NCBI GenBank assembly: GCA_027924585.1
Contig: BSBM01000106.1
Location: forward strand, 41,745,501 to 41,809,500
Direction of reading: 5' to 3'
DNA: 64,000 nt
Source of the DNA: Larix kaempferi
Taxonomy: Eukaryota > Streptophyta > Pinopsida > Pinales > Pinaceae
This document shows, piece by piece, positions 61,331-64,000 of the stretch (positions within the stretch are counted from its first letter, which is position 1; each line of letters opens with the position of its first letter). A program made the translations under genes and the position numbers. Below the pieces are notes generated by a model. The model searched no databases, was not told the DNA's origin, and saw only the letters and a program-made list of their open reading frames with translations.

Positions 61331-62168
61331 GGCATTTAGCCGCGTCTACATCTCAGCAGGAAATGATGGTTATTTGCATGCAATACTGACGTGGCAGCCA
61401 TCCCTATTAGGGATTTATTTCTGCATCAAGACTAATCTCCATAGTCTAAAAATTTTCCTAGCACAACGGGTCTCCTCCCCAGCACACCTGAAATGGGTTA
61501 TCCACCTCATGGGTTATGACTATGCGATCACTTACAAGAAGGGTAGGGACAATATGGCGGCAGATGCTCCTTCTCGCACATTTGATGACCCAGTTTCTCT
61601 TACAGCTATTTCTCTACTTGTTCCAAACTGGTTGCAATATGTTCAATAAGGCTATCTCTTCTATGAACTCCATGCTTCTTCATCGGCAGGGCACTCTGGG
61701 TTCCTCCAAAAGTATGACCGGGAACAATGTAACTTCTTTTGGCAGAAACTGAAAATGCCAATTCAACAGATGGTGGGTGACTGTGATACTTGCCAGGTCA
61801 ACAAGGGTGAAACGACACTCCTTTTGGGACTGCTTGAACCCTTTCCCATCCCTACACAGATTTGGAAAACTATTTCTATGGATTTCCTAGAAGCGCTCCA
61901 GTGGTACAATACCACATCTACAAGGACACCATATGAAGCAGTCTATGGACAGGCACCGCCAGTTCTTCTTCCATACACCCTTAGCATCTCCCCAGTTCAG
62001 GAAATTGACTCGGTTCTTCAAAACCGTGATCAGATTCTTCTCATTCTACAGGACAATCTTCACATGGTAAGAATTCGACTGAAACAACAAGCCGCTCAGC
62101 ACCATTCAGAACGCACTTTTCACGTAGGTGATATGGTTGTTCTTCAGCATTCCAAGCAATCCTCCTAA
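61330..62168 (+). pseudogene. RNase H end and integrase with deleted core
   Basis: After the RT gap come TWQPSLLGIYFCIKTNLHSL, LKWVIHLMGYDYAITYKKG and NMAADAPSR, the end of gypsy RNase H. The integrase zinc domain is present (HSGFLQKY...CDTCQVNKGE). The core then goes from ISMDFLEAL straight to QWYNTTSTRTPYEAVYGQ, so the segment with the second Asp and the Glu of the DD35E triad is missing. The frame stays open across this joint (61755-62168). The C-terminus has FHVGDMVVLQ. The product could not integrate DNA. Confidence 0.85.
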
Positions 62169-62282
62169 AACTCAAAAGGCATCAGTGGCCCGGAATGCAA
62201 CCCGAAGATGCTACAGGGGAACCACTCCGTCCAATTCTGTATCAATTTCCACATCTAAAGCTTTGAGGACAAAGCTTTTTCT

Positions 62283-62295
62283 AAGGGAGAGGGGA
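62283..62295 (+). other. Polypurine tract
   Basis: AAGGGAGAGGGGA immediately before the 3' LTR. It is identical to the tract of the unrelated-looking long-LTR element at 24794-24806. Confidence 0.88.
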
Positions 62296-62680
62296 TGTTA
62301 GGAACCCATGTCAACCCTTCTATTTACTTTGTTAGTATATTGTTGTTGGACACATATGCTTTGTAAGTCATCCCGTAGTATTTGTTGATCCATAGTTGTG
62401 TTATTGTTGTTTGGCGCATATGCTTTGTAAGTCACCCATAGTATTGTTGATCCATAGTTTGTATTGGCCCATGGTTTTTATCCATAGTATTGGCGCCTAG
62501 ACTTAGTATACAAGTGTGTGTTGAGGCCTATGAAGGCACCGTGAATTTATTTGTATTGAGCTTGCTCAAAGGAGTTTGCCCCCTCGAAGTGGCCTACGAT
62601 CAATATAAAAGTGATTTTGAGTTTTGTTATTTCTGCTATCTCATGTGTTTTCATTAATTAATTATTGCAGGTTCATCACA
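62296..62680 (+). repeat. 3' LTR (385 bp)
   Basis: Same length and ends as the 5' LTR, followed by the target duplication TATAG. Confidence 0.93.
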
Positions 62681-64000
62681 TATAGTCACAACTTCCCTTC
62701 CACAAATAGTCGAAGAATATAGTTTGGATCCTATCAAGAATTGCTTTCAGAATGTGAGCCATAATATGGCAATAACAGGATTGGTTTCTAGAATAGAATT
62801 TATAAGAACTAGGCCCTTTCCTCTACAGATCCATTAATTGCACTAAAAGTTCACTTTCCTTTCAATTTTCGACACAAGAGCATCCTAGTTCACCTTCCCA
62901 TATTTGTTAGATTTGAGTGAATACCATAAATATTTTGCTCCTTCCTCTAACAAATGAGAGGGATAAGGAAAGGCTCTTCCACAAATATGCCTTAAATGAA
63001 TATCCCCATCAGGAATAGACAACATCAACTTATCAATATTCACAACCACTCATGTGGTCATATAGAACGGATTTAAAATATCATTATATTGTCTTCCTTC
63101 CTCATTGGAACAAAGTTAGAAGGAGAGTACGTCATCTACAAATAACATGTGATTTAGTTGTTTTCTTCCCCCAAAAGAGATCCCTTGGATCCCCCTTTGT
63201 CTCCTAACAACAAGAATTCCCCTACTCAATCCTTCAGCCACCAATAAAAGAGATAGGAGAAAAATGAACACTCCTATCTTAATCCCTTGGTAGTATTCAA
63301 AAATTCATAACTACAACCATTAATTAAAACAACAAATCATGAGAAAGTAACACAACCCATGATCCACTAACATTATGAAGCTTAAATCCAACTTGAAGTA
63401 ATAATAATGTCATATATAGCCACAAAAACCTATCATAATATTTAGACAAGATCATCTTAATAACAACAACATGAATATAAGAGGTCTTAATATCATGCAT
63501 ACCCTCCTGGGTTGAACTTATGGCCTCATGAATTAACCTACCTCTTAGAAAACTAAATTCCTCTCAAGAAATAACTCGAGAAATGAGCTGCTTTATGCAG
63601 ATGACAATCACCTTTGAGAGAATATTATAAATACAATTACTGACTGATCAAATAGGGGAAAATTCATCAAATGTGTCAGGATAGTCCACCTTAGAAATCA
63701 TAACCAAAAAAGTAATGTTAAATCTCCTTAGCATTTTCCCTATCAATATAATCTCGTCAAGCACCTTTAAAAAATCATCACTTATGCCTTAAAAAAATCA
63801 ATGTACAACTTAGTTGACCACCCATTAGGACCAAGACTCTTGTCCTTTTTGAAGGAATGGAGTAAGGTCCATAACTCTTCCTTGTTCAACGACCTAGAAA
63901 TTTCCTTATTTTCATTTTCCTCAACCAACCTTAGGAAGAATGCCGCCATTTTTATGATCTTTCCCAAGCTGGATCAATAAGTTTGTGTGTAGATAAATTG
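62681..64000 (-). pseudogene. LINE copy 3, reverse-transcriptase half (runs off the window)
   Basis: Minus-strand RT. At 63967-63782, ELWTLLHSFKKDKSLGPNGW matches the start of plant LINE RT (K.KSPGPDG). Around 63250-63140 come GIQGISFGGRKQLNHMLFVD, the catalytic FVDD, and GAKYLWYSLK...GKGLVLINSILETNPV at about 62960-62790. Stops and frame breaks are many. It ends at the LTR element's target duplication and continues at 58301. The endonuclease and ORF1 would lie beyond 64000. Confidence 0.75.

Larger units (their letters stand above)
58302..62680 (+). mobile_element. Ty3/gypsy deletion derivative inserted in LINE copy 3
   Basis: A 4379-bp element with 385-bp LTRs and target duplication TATAG (58297-58301 and 62681-62685). 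The order is LTR, decayed primer site, leader of about 1 kb with a minisatellite, gag, protease, a gap where RT should be, RNase H end, integrase zinc domain, a gap in the integrase core, integrase C-terminus, purine tract, LTR. The LTRs differ at about 17 of 385 positions by eye, mostly transitions. Frames are closed by stops, not scrambled. Confidence 0.93.

Noticed and set aside
1-64000. tRNA or rRNA genes
   Set aside because: The tRNA-like matches are only the short 3'-complement primer sites of LTR elements; no cloverleaf or rRNA core sequence was seen.

Overview
This window looks like gene-poor, repeat-dominated nuclear DNA from a large seed-plant genome. It is AT-rich, with plant-type LINEs carrying an RNase H domain, Ty3/gypsy elements whose primer sites match initiator-Met tRNA, very long LTRs (2.5 and 4.4 kb), and elements nested inside elements. 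That style fits a gymnosperm or another giant plant genome, but nothing seen here fixes the species. There are no rRNA or tRNA genes and no CRISPR.

Only one host gene is convincing: an intronless AP2/ERF transcription factor of the DREB type at 12302-12931 (+), in a GC-rich island with a TATA-like box and a cluster of ACGT cores upstream. The first 12 kb is otherwise spacer. It holds many short tandem duplications, a split LINE RNase H relic (1725-3110) and a weak kinase-like relic near 8 kb.

13.3-36.2 kb is retrotransposon territory. A 5'-truncated LINE (LINE-1 copy, minus strand, 13.3-17.75 kb) abuts a non-autonomous LTR element (17.75-27.28 kb, plus strand). The LTRs of that element carry six-unit arrays of hairpin-forming repeats. 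A longer LINE of the same lineage (about 29.8-36.15 kb, minus strand) has ORF1 and ORF2 overlapping at the stop-start pentamer TAATG. The same pentamer is at the same junction in the truncated copy.

38.56-54.94 kb is a complete but decayed Ty3/gypsy element on the minus strand, with 5-bp target duplication ACCTA. It is split in its protease region by a younger 10.55-kb LTR element on the plus strand (42470-53020, target duplication TGTGG). The younger element has 4.4-kb LTRs and keeps only gag and the integrase C-terminal chromodomain-like tail. The interior of its pol gene is gone.

56.75-64 kb is a third, more decayed LINE (minus strand) cut in two by a 4.38-kb gypsy element (58302-62680, plus strand, target duplication TATAG). 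That gypsy element has lost its reverse transcriptase and the integrase catalytic centre. Its open frames still run across the integrase gap. The order of events can be read directly: LINE before gypsy, and gypsy before the nested element.
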